A DNA stretch of 64,000 nt from Rhizobiaceae bacterium. Lineage in GTDB: Bacteria; Pseudomonadota; Alphaproteobacteria; Rhizobiales; Rhizobiaceae. A model generated the notes under the pieces. The model was not told the origin of the DNA and searched no databases. It saw nothing but the letters and a program-made list of their open reading frames with translations. Positions 8,664-17,364 of the stretch are shown piece by piece. The DNA lies in assembly GCA_028279875.1 (NCBI GenBank), contig JANQMU010000015.1, forward strand, positions 62,001 through 126,000, in the 5' to 3' direction. The position numbers were made by a program, and so were the translations under genes. Positions within the stretch are counted from its first letter, which is position 1. The number at the start of each line of letters is the position of its first letter.

Positions 8664-9179
8664 GTGCAAGACCCGACCATGAGCGACAATGCCGAAGCCC
8701 ATGAGGACTTCTTCCGCGCCCTGGAGAGCGCACGGACCGCCGAGGCCGCCTATGCGGCGCTTCACCGGCTGACGCAGAGCCTGATCGGCGTGCGCCTGTT
8801 CACGGTGATGACGGTCGATATGGAGGCCGGGCTGGCCAGTCGGGCCTTCACCAGCGATCCGGCAAGTTACCCCAATTCCGGCACCAAGCCGATAGAGCCA
8901 AACCGCTGGTTCGAGACCGTGCAGGGCCGCGGCGAGAGCTTTATCGCCAACACGATTGAACAGATCGCCGAGGTCTTTCCCGATCATGCGTTGATTGCGT
9001 CACTGGGCTGTGAATCGGTCATGAACCTGCCCGTCTTCGACGCGGGAAATCTGCTTGCGACGGTCAACCTTCTGGACCGGGCCGGCTATTTCACACCGGA
9101 TCGTGTGCGGTTGATCCATTCGGAACTGACCGAGCCGTCGCTGTTGTCGGTTCGGCGCGCCCGCGATCTCGGTCATTGA
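8664..9179 (+). CDS. Small GAF-domain protein
   Basis: Encodes about 171 residues if the GTG at 8664 is used (GGAGG 11 nt upstream, 4 nt after the preceding stop); an ATG at 8679 giving MSDNAEAHEDFF is the alternative. A single GAF domain fills the protein: the AALHRLTQSLIGVRLFTVMTVD start, then IAEVFPDHALIASLGCESVMNLPVFD and a final LLATVNLLDRAGYFTPDRV strand-helix. Stand-alone GAF proteins at the end of peptide-type ABC operons are a recurring arrangement in rhizobia and probably sense a small molecule linked to the substrate; no enzymatic motif is visible. Its last 7 nt overlap the 3' end of the convergent frcK gene. Confidence 0.8.
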   Translation: MQDPTMSDNAEAHEDFFRALESARTAEAAYAALHRLTQSLIGVRLFTVMTVDMEAGLASRAFTSDPASYPNSGTKPIEPNRWFETVQGRGESFIANTIEQIAEVFPDHALIASLGCESVMNLPVFDAGNLLATVNLLDRAGYFTPDRVRLIHSELTEPSLLSVRRARDLGH

Positions 9180-9838
9180 GTTGAGCGCATGCCGGCCGCT
9201 TCATCCACTGTTCCGGAGGCAAGCACGAGATCGGCTTGCGTGGATTGCTCAAGCACGAGGGTCGCGTTCGGAATGTCGTTTCCGCCGGCCCGCTCTTCCG
9301 CTTTCCGCCGATCCAGACCCGTATCGAGCCAGCGCCGGATCAACCGGGCGCGCAGAATATCCGGCGGTGCGGCGACAAGGATGCTGAGATCAAAGAGCGG
9401 CGGCAACTGCGTCCAGGGCGCCTGGTCGAGCAGGAGATAATTGCCTTCCACCAGGACGATCCGGCAGGACGTATCGACCGTCTCGGCGGCTTCGCGCACA
9501 CGATCGGCCTGGCGGTCGAAAACCGGAATGGCGACCGGCGCCTGCGCGGTGCGCAGCGTTTCGACGAGTGCCACGAACCCCGCCGCGTCGAAAGTCTCCG
9601 GCGCGCCCTTGCGATGCAGCAGGCCGTGTTTTTTCAAAGTCGTATTGTCCAAGTGAAACCCGTCCATCGGCACGATCGCCGCGGCATGCCCGTCATCGTT
9701 GAGCCGCCGGCAAAGTTGCTCCGACAGCGTCGATTTGCCCACACCCGGGGGGCCGGCTATGCCGACCAGGATGCGCGGCCGGCCGGCGGCTGCATCGACG
9801 ATCGCCGCATAGACCGTTTCGTGATCGCCGGCGATCAT
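9173..9838 (-). CDS. frcK: FrcK-type fructose-operon kinase (P-loop nucleoside/sugar kinase family)
   Basis: Encodes 221 residues. The start at 9838 overlaps the frcA stop by 4 nt (ATGA) and begins MIAGDHETVY. P-loop GPPGVGKS at residues 29-36, then a PMDGFHLDN motif shared with uridine kinase and pantothenate kinase-like enzymes, and a late VEGNYLLLD Walker-B-like segment. The family is annotated as nucleoside/nucleotide kinase; in the rhizobial frcBCAK operon it is the last gene and is thought to act on the imported sugar, though its substrate has not been settled to my knowledge. It ends by overlapping 7 nt of the convergent GAF gene. Confidence 0.85.
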   Translation of the reverse strand: MIAGDHETVYAAIVDAAAGRPRILVGIAGPPGVGKSTLSEQLCRRLNDDGHAAAIVPMDGFHLDNTTLKKHGLLHRKGAPETFDAAGFVALVETLRTAQAPVAIPVFDRQADRVREAAETVDTSCRIVLVEGNYLLLDQAPWTQLPPLFDLSILVAAPPDILRARLIRRWLDTGLDRRKAEERAGGNDIPNATLVLEQSTQADLVLASGTVDEAAGMRSTQ

Positions 9839-10611
9839 GCAGCTTCGACGTGATCCGGTTCCCGTGCGCCCGTCATATAGGCCACCGCGTCGGACATCGT
9901 GTGTTCTTTCGGATCGATGACGCACAGGCGCTTGCCGAGGCGATGGATATGGATGCGGTCGGCCACCTCGAACACATGCGGCATATTGTGGGAGATCAGG
10001 ACGATCGGCATGCCTCTTGATTTGACGTCGCGGATCAGGTCGAGCACGCGCCGCGATTCCTTGACGCCGAGGGCGGCGGTCGGCTCGTCCATGATCACCA
10101 CCTTCGACCCGAAGGCGGCCGCGCGGGCAACGGCGACGCCCTGCCGCTGCCCGCCCGACAGGGTTTCGACGGCCTGGCCGATATTCTGGATCGTCAAGAG
10201 GCCAAGCTCGCTCAGCTTGTCCCGGGCGAATTTTTCCATGCCCGGACGGTCGAGCTTGCGGAAGATCTTTCCCATGAGACCCGGGCTGCGCCATTCGCGG
10301 CCGAGAAACATATTGTCCGCGATCGACAGGGCAGGGGACAGGGCAAGATTCTGGTAGACGGTCTCAATACCCGCCTGCTGGGCCGCCATCGGCGAGTGGA
10401 AATGGACAGGCTTGCCTTCCAGCGTGATTTCCCCTTCATCCGGGATCACCGCGCCGGAGATCGCCTTGATCATGGTCGATTTGCCGGCGCCATTGTCACC
10501 GATCACCGCCAGAACCTCGCCGGGATAGAGGTCGAAATCCGCGTGATCGAGCGCCACGACGCGTCCATAGCGCTTGACCAGATTGCGCGCCGTGAGAAGG
10601 GGAGCCGTCAT
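9835..10611 (-). CDS. frcA: Fructose ABC transporter ATP-binding protein FrcA
   Basis: Encodes 258 residues with start MTAPLLTARNLVKRYG at 10611, overlapping the frcC stop (ATGA). It is a single ABC domain rather than the double domain of RbsA: Walker A GDNGAGKST, signature LSGGQRQGVAVARA and Walker B VVIMDEPTAALG, with switch histidine in VLISHNMPHV. The Q-R-Q-G signature tail and the AALGVKES segment after Walker B are typical of the CUT2 (ribose/xylose/fructose) subfamily. Powers import with FrcB and FrcC. Confidence 0.92.
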   Translation of the reverse strand: MTAPLLTARNLVKRYGRVVALDHADFDLYPGEVLAVIGDNGAGKSTMIKAISGAVIPDEGEITLEGKPVHFHSPMAAQQAGIETVYQNLALSPALSIADNMFLGREWRSPGLMGKIFRKLDRPGMEKFARDKLSELGLLTIQNIGQAVETLSGGQRQGVAVARAAAFGSKVVIMDEPTAALGVKESRRVLDLIRDVKSRGMPIVLISHNMPHVFEVADRIHIHRLGKRLCVIDPKEHTMSDAVAYMTGAREPDHVEAA

Positions 10612-11684
10612 GTCGAAATCTTCCTGATCCACTGATCCACCGCGACCGCCGAAATGATCAGCAGGCCGATCAGCAGATAGGTCCATTGCGGGTCGGTGCC
10701 GATCATGCGCAGCCCCAGCGAGAACACCCCGACGATCAGCGCGCCGAACATCATGCCGAGGATCGAACCGCGCCCGCCGAACAGCGAAATGCCGCCGATC
10801 ACCACAGCGGTGATGGATTCGATATTGGCGAATTGCCCCGCCGTCGGGGAAACCGAACCGATGCGGCCGATCAGCACCCAGCCGGCGAGGGCGCAGATCA
10901 GTCCGGCACAGACATAGACGGAGATCAGGGTGCGTTTGACTTGCACACCAGCAAGCTGCGCCGCCTCGGGGTCGTCGCCCACCGCATAGACATGGCGGCC
11001 CCAGGCCGTGTGGTTGAGGATGTAGTTGAGCACCAGCACGAGCACCACCATCGTGATGACGCCCAAAGTGAGCACGGCGCCGCCGATCTTGATCTTCTCG
11101 CCGAACAGTTGCAGCAGCGGCGCCATACTGGAGATGTCCTGGCTGCGGATCGTCTCATTGGCCGAATAGAGGAAATTGGATGCAAGGATGATCTGCCACA
11201 TGCCGAGCGTCACGATGAAGGGCGGCAGTCGGACGAACGCGACGAGAGCCCCGTTGATGAAACCGCACAGCGCGCCGACCGCGAAACCGCACAGGATGGC
11301 GAGTTCCGGCGGCAGTCCGTAGCGAAAGGTGAATTGTCCCATCACCACCGATGACAGCACCATGATCGCGCCGACCGACAGGTCGATGCCGGCGGTCAGG
11401 ATAACCAGGGTCTGCGCCGCGCCGACGAAGCCGACGATCGCCACCTGCTGCAGGATTAGCGTCATCGCGAAAGGCGAGAAGAACTTGCCGCCGATGATGA
11501 TCCCGAAAACGATGACGGACGACACCAGCACGATCAGCGGAACAAAGGCCGGGTTCGAGTGCAGCGTGTGCTGAATGCGCTCCAGGATGCTGTGGCGTTC
11601 ATCATCAAAGGAAGCGACGTCCGTGGCGCTGTCGCTCAGGACCTTTTCAAACTCCTGGCCGGCCTTTTCATTGGTTTCAGCCAT
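10608..11684 (-). CDS. frcC: Fructose ABC transporter permease FrcC
   Basis: Encodes 358 residues. A hydrophilic N-terminus of about 45 residues is followed by eight to ten helices of a CUT2 permease. Landmarks are TLVILTAGIDLSVGAIMVLS, the conserved RbsC segment, and AAQLAGVQVKRTLISVYV plus ITAVVIGGISLFGGRGS near the C-terminus. The gene lies 163 nt downstream of frcB, separated by a strong hairpin, and overlaps frcA by 4 nt. Probably a homodimer in the inner membrane. Confidence 0.92.
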   Translation of the reverse strand: MAETNEKAGQEFEKVLSDSATDVASFDDERHSILERIQHTLHSNPAFVPLIVLVSSVIVFGIIIGGKFFSPFAMTLILQQVAIVGFVGAAQTLVILTAGIDLSVGAIMVLSSVVMGQFTFRYGLPPELAILCGFAVGALCGFINGALVAFVRLPPFIVTLGMWQIILASNFLYSANETIRSQDISSMAPLLQLFGEKIKIGGAVLTLGVITMVVLVLVLNYILNHTAWGRHVYAVGDDPEAAQLAGVQVKRTLISVYVCAGLICALAGWVLIGRIGSVSPTAGQFANIESITAVVIGGISLFGGRGSILGMMFGALIVGVFSLGLRMIGTDPQWTYLLIGLLIISAVAVDQWIRKIST

Positions 11685-11790
11685 CTCAATTTCCCCGATT
11701 GCTCCACGGCGGCTGCCGGTACCCCTGCTTATACTGTAGCAGAGACGCCGGCCCGTTAAGACCCCATTCTTCAGTGATGTGGATTGTGGT

Positions 11791-11814
11791 GCCCGGGCGA
11801 ACCGCCGCCCGGGC
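11791..11814 (-). other. Stable hairpin between frcB and frcC
   Basis: Perfect 9-bp arms GCCCGGGCG (11791-11799) and CGCCCGGGC (11806-11814) with a 6-nt loop, 33 nt past the frcB stop. A T-run follows only on the plus strand, so in the sense of frc transcription it lacks a U-tract. It more likely stabilises frcB mRNA and lowers frcC expression, as intercistronic hairpins do in other binding-protein operons. Confidence 0.6.
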
Positions 11815-11846
11815 TTTTTGGGGACTTCAGTTTCGCAGGAGCGCGA

Positions 11847-12872
11847 TCAGCCCCAGCACCTGTCGGTGCCGACCTTGGTATCGATGGATTCGATGCCGGC
11901 AACCGGTTTATCGGTGACCAGCGCAACACCCGTATCGAAGAAGTCCTTGCCGGGCGTATTGGCCGGCTTGCTTCCGTCCTTCGCCCAGGCGGCGATGGCC
12001 TCGATGCCGAGCGATGCCATCAGCAGCGGGTATTGCTGCGATGTCGCGCCGATCACGCCTTCCTTGACGTTCTGAACGCCCGGGCAGCCGCCGTCGACCG
12101 ACACGATGAGCACGTCGCCCTCGCGTCCGACGGCTTTCAGGGCTTCATAAGCCCCGGCGGCGGCCGGTTCGTTGATCGTGTAGACGACATTGATGCCCGG
12201 ATCCTTCTGCAGCAGGTTTTCCATGGCTGTGCGGCCGCCTTCCTCATTGCCGGCGGTCACGTCATGGCCGACAATGCGCGGATCGGTTTCGTCACCCCAT
12301 TTATTGGGGTCGCCGAGCTCGATCCCGAAGCCCTGAAGGAAACCCTGGTCGCGCAGCACACCAACGGTTGGCTGGCTGACCGCCAGGTCGAGCATGCCGA
12401 TCTTGGCGTTCTTGGCCTCATCGCCCAATGTTGCCGCCGCCCATTTGCCGATCAGTTCGCCGGCCAGGAAATTGTCGGTTGCGAAGGTCGCATCGGCTGC
12501 GTCGATGGGTTCCAGCGGCGTGTCGAGTGCGATGACAAGCAGACCCGCGTCACGCGCCTGTTCGACAGCTGGGACAATGCCGGCGGTGTCGGATGCAGTC
12601 AGCAGGATGCCCTTGGCGCCGTCCGCGATGCAGGTCTCAATGGCAGCAACCTGCGATTCGGAATCGCCGTCGATCTTGCCGGCATAGGATTTAAGCGTGA
12701 TGCCAAGCTCATTGGCCTTGGCCGTCGCACCTTCCTTCATCTTGACGAAAAAGGGGTTCGTATCCGTTTTCGTAATCAGGCATGCGCCGATATTTTGTGC
12801 TTGAGCGGTGCCGATGCCGGTCACGCCGAGGGCAAGAGCGCCCAATGTTGCAGAAATGAGTGATCGTTTCAC
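11847..12872 (-). CDS. frcB: Periplasmic fructose-binding protein FrcB
   Basis: Encodes 341 residues from a GTG start behind GGGAGGACCATC. A Sec signal peptide is clear ([19 protein letters not shown], cleavage near AQA-QNIGA). The mature protein is a type I periplasmic sugar-binding protein: [19 protein letters not shown], a central [20 protein letters not shown] hinge strand, [19 protein letters not shown] and a [14 protein letters not shown] tail. The order binding protein, permease, ATPase, kinase matches the Sinorhizobium frcBCAK operon, which is the main reason for the fructose call; related sugars such as mannose or ribose cannot be excluded. Confidence 0.9.
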   Translation of the reverse strand: MKRSLISATLGALALGVTGIGTAQAQNIGACLITKTDTNPFFVKMKEGATAKANELGITLKSYAGKIDGDSESQVAAIETCIADGAKGILLTASDTAGIVPAVEQARDAGLLVIALDTPLEPIDAADATFATDNFLAGELIGKWAAATLGDEAKNAKIGMLDLAVSQPTVGVLRDQGFLQGFGIELGDPNKWGDETDPRIVGHDVTAGNEEGGRTAMENLLQKDPGINVVYTINEPAAAGAYEALKAVGREGDVLIVSVDGGCPGVQNVKEGVIGATSQQYPLLMASLGIEAIAAWAKDGSKPANTPGKDFFDTGVALVTDKPVAGIESIDTKVGTDRCWG

Positions 12873-13207
12873 GATGGTCCTCCCAGTTCATGGTCATCGG
12901 CCACCGGAATTTGCACGCAAACGTGGTGGCCGGGTCGTCTCAAGTGATATCCACGGACCTCTGACTCTATCCATCAGCAGAAGGTCCATTCGAGAGAAAA
13001 ACGGCACCGCTCAAAGACTGCGCAACCGGTTTTCGAAACGGGTCCTGTTCTCCTCCGGCCCAATCACAGCCCATAATTTTCCCATTGTCAATAAATAAAT
13101 CCAATTGACTTATTAATTCTTCGCCTTGATTATGGGCCAACGACAATTTGTGGATTTCTGTCGGCCTGACTAGGATTGCAGTGGGGATTCGCAAGGGGAG
13201 GTGGGCC
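12873..13207. promoter_or_regulatory. Divergent frcB/frcR control region with nested inverted repeats
   Basis: 335 bp between frcB and frcR without a gene. Two perfect inverted repeats are nested: an outer pair CCCATAAT (13070-13077) and ATTATGGG (13129-13136), and an inner pair GTCAAT (13087-13092) and ATTGAC (13104-13109), in a locally AT-rich stretch. These are good operator candidates for the ROK regulator. GGGGAGG at 13195-13201 is the ribosome binding site of frcR. Confidence 0.5.
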
Positions 13208-14440
13208 TTGATAAGGCAGCCGGAAAACCGACAGCCGGGCTCGGGAGCGAGGATTATCGACCCGACCCGCGGTTCCAATCAAACCCGGTTGCGCGCCTAT
13301 AACGAGCGGCTGGTCATGTCGCTCGTGCGCCGTCACGGCAGCCTCGCCAAGGCCGATATCGCCCGCCGGACAGGCCTCTCGCCGCAGACCGTGTCGGTCA
13401 TCATGCGCGCGCTGGAACGCGATAAACTGCTGGTTCGCGGCGAGCCGGTTCGCGGCCGTGTCGGCCAGCCGTCGATCCCGATGGCGCTCAATCCGGATGC
13501 CGTTTTTTCCATCGGCCTCAAGATCGGTCGCCGCAGTGCCGATCTCGTGCTCACCGATTTTGTCGGCCGGGTCCGCAAGCAGATCCGCGAGACCTTCGCC
13601 TATCCGCTGCCGGACACGATCGTTGCCTTTGTGGCCGCCGGCCTCCCCATTCTGGTGGGCGAGCTGGACGCCGGCAAGCGCCGGCGTATTGTCGGGCTTG
13701 GCATCGCGGCGCCCTTCGAATTGTGGAACTGGCTGGAACAGGTGGGCGCTCCGCAGGACGAAATGGACTCCTGGAGAGATTTCGATTTCGCCACCGCGAT
13801 GGCCGACATCACCGATCTCCCGGTTGTCATTCAAAATGACGCGACGGCCGCCTGTGGCGCTGAACTGATTTTCGGCCGTGGCCGGGATTTTGCTGATTTT
13901 GCCTATTTCTTCATCGGTTCCTTTATCGGTGGCGGTCTTGTGCTCAATCACGCGGTCTTTGCCGGCCGCACCGGCAATGCCGGCGCCTTCGGCCCGATCA
14001 TGGTGCCGGGAACAGACGGCCAGCCCGAGCAATTGCTGAACAGGGCATCGATCTTCGCGCTGGAAAACCGTCTGAAGGATGCCGGGATCGATCCGTCACC
14101 CCTGTGGTTGCGGCCCGATGATTGGCCTGACTATGGCGACTTCCTGACCCGTTGGATTGACGAGACGGCACGCAATATCGCGATTTCCATCGTCTCGATC
14201 ACCGCCGTGGTCGACATCGAAGCTGCGCTGATCGATGGCGGCTTTCCCGGCAGCGTGCGCCGCCGGATGGTCGAAACCATTCAGCGGGAATTCGCGACAC
14301 TCGACCGGCAGGGCATCCGCGAGCCGTCCATCGTCGAGGCCTCGGTTGGCCATGAGGCCCGGGTGATCGGCGGCGCGACCTTGCCGATCTTCGACCGCTA
14401 CATGGTCGACCAGAACGTGCTCGTCAAAGAGCCCGAATAG
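13208..14440 (+). CDS. frcR: ROK-family transcriptional regulator FrcR
   Basis: Encodes 410 residues. The TTG at 13208 is preferred over an upstream GTG at 13148 because GGGGAGG stands six bases ahead of it. Residues ~35-85 form a MarR-like winged helix (LVRRHGSLAKADIARRTGLS, then QTVSVIMRALERD). The rest is a ROK sugar-kinase fold, with VIQNDATAACGAEL and GGGLVLNHAVFAGRTGNAGA corresponding to the sugar-binding and ROK signature. The metal-binding CxCGxxGC motif of classical ROK proteins is not visible. It most likely represses the divergent frc operon and responds to fructose or its phosphate. Ends 18 nt before the convergent aldolase gene. Confidence 0.86.
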   Translation: MIRQPENRQPGSGARIIDPTRGSNQTRLRAYNERLVMSLVRRHGSLAKADIARRTGLSPQTVSVIMRALERDKLLVRGEPVRGRVGQPSIPMALNPDAVFSIGLKIGRRSADLVLTDFVGRVRKQIRETFAYPLPDTIVAFVAAGLPILVGELDAGKRRRIVGLGIAAPFELWNWLEQVGAPQDEMDSWRDFDFATAMADITDLPVVIQNDATAACGAELIFGRGRDFADFAYFFIGSFIGGGLVLNHAVFAGRTGNAGAFGPIMVPGTDGQPEQLLNRASIFALENRLKDAGIDPSPLWLRPDDWPDYGDFLTRWIDETARNIAISIVSITAVVDIEAALIDGGFPGSVRRRMVETIQREFATLDRQGIREPSIVEASVGHEARVIGGATLPIFDRYMVDQNVLVKEPE

Positions 14441-14458
14441 GCGGGCGTCAACAGTGTT

Positions 14459-15226
14459 CTATTTGCGATAGTCCGACCCTTCCTCGTCGAGGATCAGCTT
14501 CAGCTCCGTCAGGTGCCGCTCGCTCTGTCCGGGATAGTTTTCGATTTCCGAAGCGGTCTTTTCGGCGATGGCATCGGACAGGACCCGTAGTTTTCTTCCA
14601 GTTTGCAGGGCGCGGATATAGGTCTCGGCTGCACGCTCGAAATAGTAGAGCCGGTTGAAGGCCTGGGCGACCGTGGCACCGATCACCAGCACCCCGTGAT
14701 TGCCCATGATCATGACCTGGATCGACGGGTCTTTGAGCATCGACGCGCACCGTTCGCCTTCCTCTTCAAAGGCCAGCCCGGCGAACTGTCCGTCGATAAT
14801 GGTGCGGTTGTAGAACATCGCCGTGTTCTGATCGATGGGCGGCAGGGTGCTGTCCTCAAGGCAGGCGAGCACCGTGGCGAATGTCGAATGGACATGCATC
14901 ACGCAGCGGGCGTGCGGACAGTGCCGGTGGATGGCGCCGTGCAGCCCCCAGGCGGTCGGATCGGGCGCGTCCGGATGGTCGAGCGTTTCACGGTTGCCGG
15001 CATCCAGAAGCAGCAAGTCGCTTGCCTTGATGCGCGAGAAATGCTGCTGGTTTGCATTCATCAGGAATTGCCGGCCGTCATCGCTGACGGCCAGGGAAAA
15101 ATGATTGGCCACGGCTTCGTGCATTCCCAGGCGGGCCGTCCACCGGAACGCGGCGGCGAGGTCCGCCCGTTCCTCGTCGTGTGACATATTGGTGGTATTG
15201 CGGTCTGCGGACAGTGTCAGTGCCAT
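14459..15226 (-). CDS. Class II aldolase/adducin family protein
   Basis: Encodes 255 residues starting MALTLSADRNTTNMSHDEER behind GGAGG. This is the AraD-like zinc fold: the first two metal histidines are in VMHVHSTFATVL and a third in IMGNHGVLVIGA, and an N-terminal AAAFRWTARLGMHEAVANHF helix is typical. Members include L-fuculose-phosphate aldolase, decarboxylases and adducin-like proteins; this one carries the long C-terminal half seen in uncharacterised proteobacterial members (YRKtail, LKLILDEEGSDYRK), and the substrate is unknown. Neighbours (frcR convergent, EF-hand gene upstream on the same strand after a terminator) give no pathway. Confidence 0.82.
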   Translation of the reverse strand: MALTLSADRNTTNMSHDEERADLAAAFRWTARLGMHEAVANHFSLAVSDDGRQFLMNANQQHFSRIKASDLLLLDAGNRETLDHPDAPDPTAWGLHGAIHRHCPHARCVMHVHSTFATVLACLEDSTLPPIDQNTAMFYNRTIIDGQFAGLAFEEEGERCASMLKDPSIQVMIMGNHGVLVIGATVAQAFNRLYYFERAAETYIRALQTGRKLRVLSDAIAEKTASEIENYPGQSERHLTELKLILDEEGSDYRK

Positions 15227-15347
15227 GATGACAACCTCCGGTTATGGTCGCGATCGTCAGCTTGTCACCGGATGGTCGTGAATACCAGAGAATTCTGAGA
15301 AAAGGCCGGCCCCGGGCAGAGGTGGATCAGCCGTCACGGAACCACAG

Positions 15348-15376
15348 CAAAAGGGCGCCGTTTGGCACGGCGCCCT
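15348..15376 (-). terminator. Intrinsic terminator of the EF-hand gene
   Basis: Perfect 10-bp arms AGGGCGCCGT (15352-15361) and ACGGCGCCCT (15367-15376) with a 5-nt loop; on the minus strand the stem is followed by TTTT. It lies 69 nt past the stop of the EF-hand gene and separates it from the aldolase gene. Confidence 0.75.
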
Positions 15377-15444
15377 GCACGGGATGGGAACCCACAACCG
15401 GGGCAGCGCAACGCATTGCAGCGCGCTGTCCCCGGCCTGGACGG

Positions 15445-16425
15445 TCAGATGTCCTGTGCGTTGGTCGGCAAAGCCTGGTTGGCATTCTTGGCCTTGGTCT
15501 TTTGCGCCTGGCCAGCCGCATCGGACGGCTTCTTCATCGAACGATGCATTTTCTTGCCTTTGTGCTTGCCGGTGCGCCGATCGGCCTTGGTCACCACACC
15601 GTCGCCATTGCGGTCATGCCGCTTGACGAAGCTGCTGGAGCGGGCTGCGTATTCATCCTGGGTGATCTTGAGATCGCCATCGGTATCCAGGCGCTGGAAG
15701 CCGCGAACGATACGGTCATTGTTGAGATCCTGCCAGATCGTGGCAAACTCCTCCAGGGTGATGGCGCTGTTGCCATCCGCGTCGGCGCCGCCGAAGGCCC
15801 GGGCACGCACCTCGTCGAACTCGGCGCGGGTGATCTTGCCGTCCTTGTCGGTGTCGAAACGCTCCATCAGCGCCATGACATATCCGCCGCCGCGCCGCGA
15901 GCCGCTGCGCATGGCTTTCTTGCCGTGGCCCCTGGACCGGTCGGCGGACTGGTTTGCGCCGCGAGCCTGGCGGGTCAGTTCGCCATTACCGTCACGGTCA
16001 AGCCGGCTGAACATCCGATCGGAAGCCCGGTCATATTCGGCCTGCGTGACCGATCCGTCGCCATCGCGGTCGAGTCGCTGGAATGCCCGGACCTGCGGGC
16101 GGCTGGATCGTTCCGTCCAGGCGCTGCGAAACTCATCGAGCGTCATCGTGCCATCTGCGCCGGCTATGTCGGCGAAGCGCTCGACGACCACCGCATCGAC
16201 CTCGTCCTGCGTGATGACGCCGTCCTTGTTCGAATCGTAACGCTCGAATGCGCGTTTCATGGCCTGCCTTTTGCCGCCTCTCTTTGCGCTACCGGCATGG
16301 GCCATTCGTTTTTCCATCTTCTGGGGTCCGCCGGTGCCGCCCTGCTGCGCCAGGGTGGGCAGCGCGGTGGCGCCCAGGAATGATGTTGCCAAAACGGATA
16401 CGATTATTTTTCGAGTTGTGCTCAT
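15445..16425 (-). CDS. Secreted/periplasmic protein with seven EF-hand loops
   Basis: Encodes 326 residues. The start at 16425 (MSTTRKIIVSVLATSFLGAT) gives a Sec signal peptide ending near TLA-QQGG; GAAAGGA is 8 nt upstream. Seven twelve-residue calcium loops can be read: 64-75 (DSNKDGVITQDE), 119-130 (DRDGDGSVTQAE), 143-154, 191-202 (DTDKDGKITRAE), 215-226, 247-258 and 271-282. Most keep D-x-D/N-x-D/N-G; the 143 loop lacks the terminal Glu and the 215 loop has SAI instead of G-x-I. Basic Lys/Arg-rich linkers join them. A calcium-binding or calcium-buffering role outside the cytoplasm is expected; no enzymatic domain is seen. It is divergent from a two-component pair that may control it. Confidence 0.88.
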   Translation of the reverse strand: MSTTRKIIVSVLATSFLGATALPTLAQQGGTGGPQKMEKRMAHAGSAKRGGKRQAMKRAFERYDSNKDGVITQDEVDAVVVERFADIAGADGTMTLDEFRSAWTERSSRPQVRAFQRLDRDGDGSVTQAEYDRASDRMFSRLDRDGNGELTRQARGANQSADRSRGHGKKAMRSGSRRGGGYVMALMERFDTDKDGKITRAEFDEVRARAFGGADADGNSAITLEEFATIWQDLNNDRIVRGFQRLDTDGDLKITQDEYAARSSSFVKRHDRNGDGVVTKADRRTGKHKGKKMHRSMKKPSDAAGQAQKTKAKNANQALPTNAQDI

Positions 16426-16635
16426 CGCTCCTGTCCTTTCGGTTGTTTGTGCAATGGGGTAGACGTAGGCCCAGCATGCCGCAAAACTAAGATGGAAAAA
16501 GCCCGACTTTGTCACCAATTGTCGCTGCACCGCCGCCTGATACATTTTGCGACAATTTCCATTTTCGGAATGTCTTGAGAACCATTAATTATTGGTGGCG
16601 CAGACGCTTACCGCTGCCAATGCAGGGTTCTGAAC
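16426..16635. promoter_or_regulatory. Divergent gap between EF-hand gene and two-component operon
   Basis: 210 bp, relatively AT-rich in the 16540-16600 part. It must hold promoters for both directions. I see no strong palindrome. Confidence 0.4.
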
Positions 16636-17364
16636 ATGGCTGAATCCAGCCCGCACATTCTGGTGGTTGACGATCACCGTGACATCCGCGAGACCCTGGC
16701 CCGCTATCTGGTGAAGAACGGGCTGAGGGCATCGTCGGCCGACAGCGCGGCGCAGGCACGCAAGATGCTCAACGCGGCCGCGATCGACCTTGTTGTGCTC
16801 GACATCATGATGCCCGGCGAAGACGGCTTGTCATTGTGCCGACATCTGGTGGAGAGCGGCGGCGCGCCGGTGATCCTGCTGACCGCCATGGCCGAGGACA
16901 CAGACCGGGTCGTCGGCCTTGAAATCGGCGCCGACGACTATGTAACGAAGCCCTTCAATCCGCGCGAGCTGCTGGCCAGGATCCGGGCGGTTCTGCGGCG
17001 CACCGCCATGGTGCACAAGGAACGCGACCCGATCTCGAGCGACCGTCTGATGTTCGCCGACTGGACGCTCGACCTTGCCCGACAGCACCTGATCGGGGCC
17101 GATGGTGTGGTTGTGCCGCTGTCGACAGGCGAATTCCAGCTTTTGATCGCGTTCCTGAAACGCCCGAAGGTGGTTCTGTCCCGCGATCAACTGCTTGATC
17201 TGACATCCGGGCGCACGCCCAATGTCTTCGACCGATCGATCGACAACCAGGTCAGCCGGCTGCGCCGGAAAATAGAGCCGAACGCCAAACGGCCGGAACT
17301 GATCAAGACCGTCTGGGGCGGCGGCTATAAATTCACCGCCGATGTAGTGGATCCGGACGGATGA
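16636..17364 (+). CDS. OmpR-family response regulator
   Basis: Encodes 242 residues. The receiver domain (1-120) has the acidic pair VDDH at 11-14, phospho-acceptor D56 (LVVLDIMMPGEDG), T/S in LLTAMAED and K in YVTKPFNPREL. The C-terminal ~140-235 winged helix (PLSTGEFQLLIAFLKRPKVV, then DRSIDNQVSRLRRKIE and TVWGGGYKF) is of the OmpR/PhoB class. It overlaps the sensor kinase gene by 4 nt (ATGA). Likely targets are its own operon and perhaps the divergent EF-hand gene (inference from position). Confidence 0.93.
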   Translation: MAESSPHILVVDDHRDIRETLARYLVKNGLRASSADSAAQARKMLNAAAIDLVVLDIMMPGEDGLSLCRHLVESGGAPVILLTAMAEDTDRVVGLEIGADDYVTKPFNPRELLARIRAVLRRTAMVHKERDPISSDRLMFADWTLDLARQHLIGADGVVVPLSTGEFQLLIAFLKRPKVVLSRDQLLDLTSGRTPNVFDRSIDNQVSRLRRKIEPNAKRPELIKTVWGGGYKFTADVVDPDG

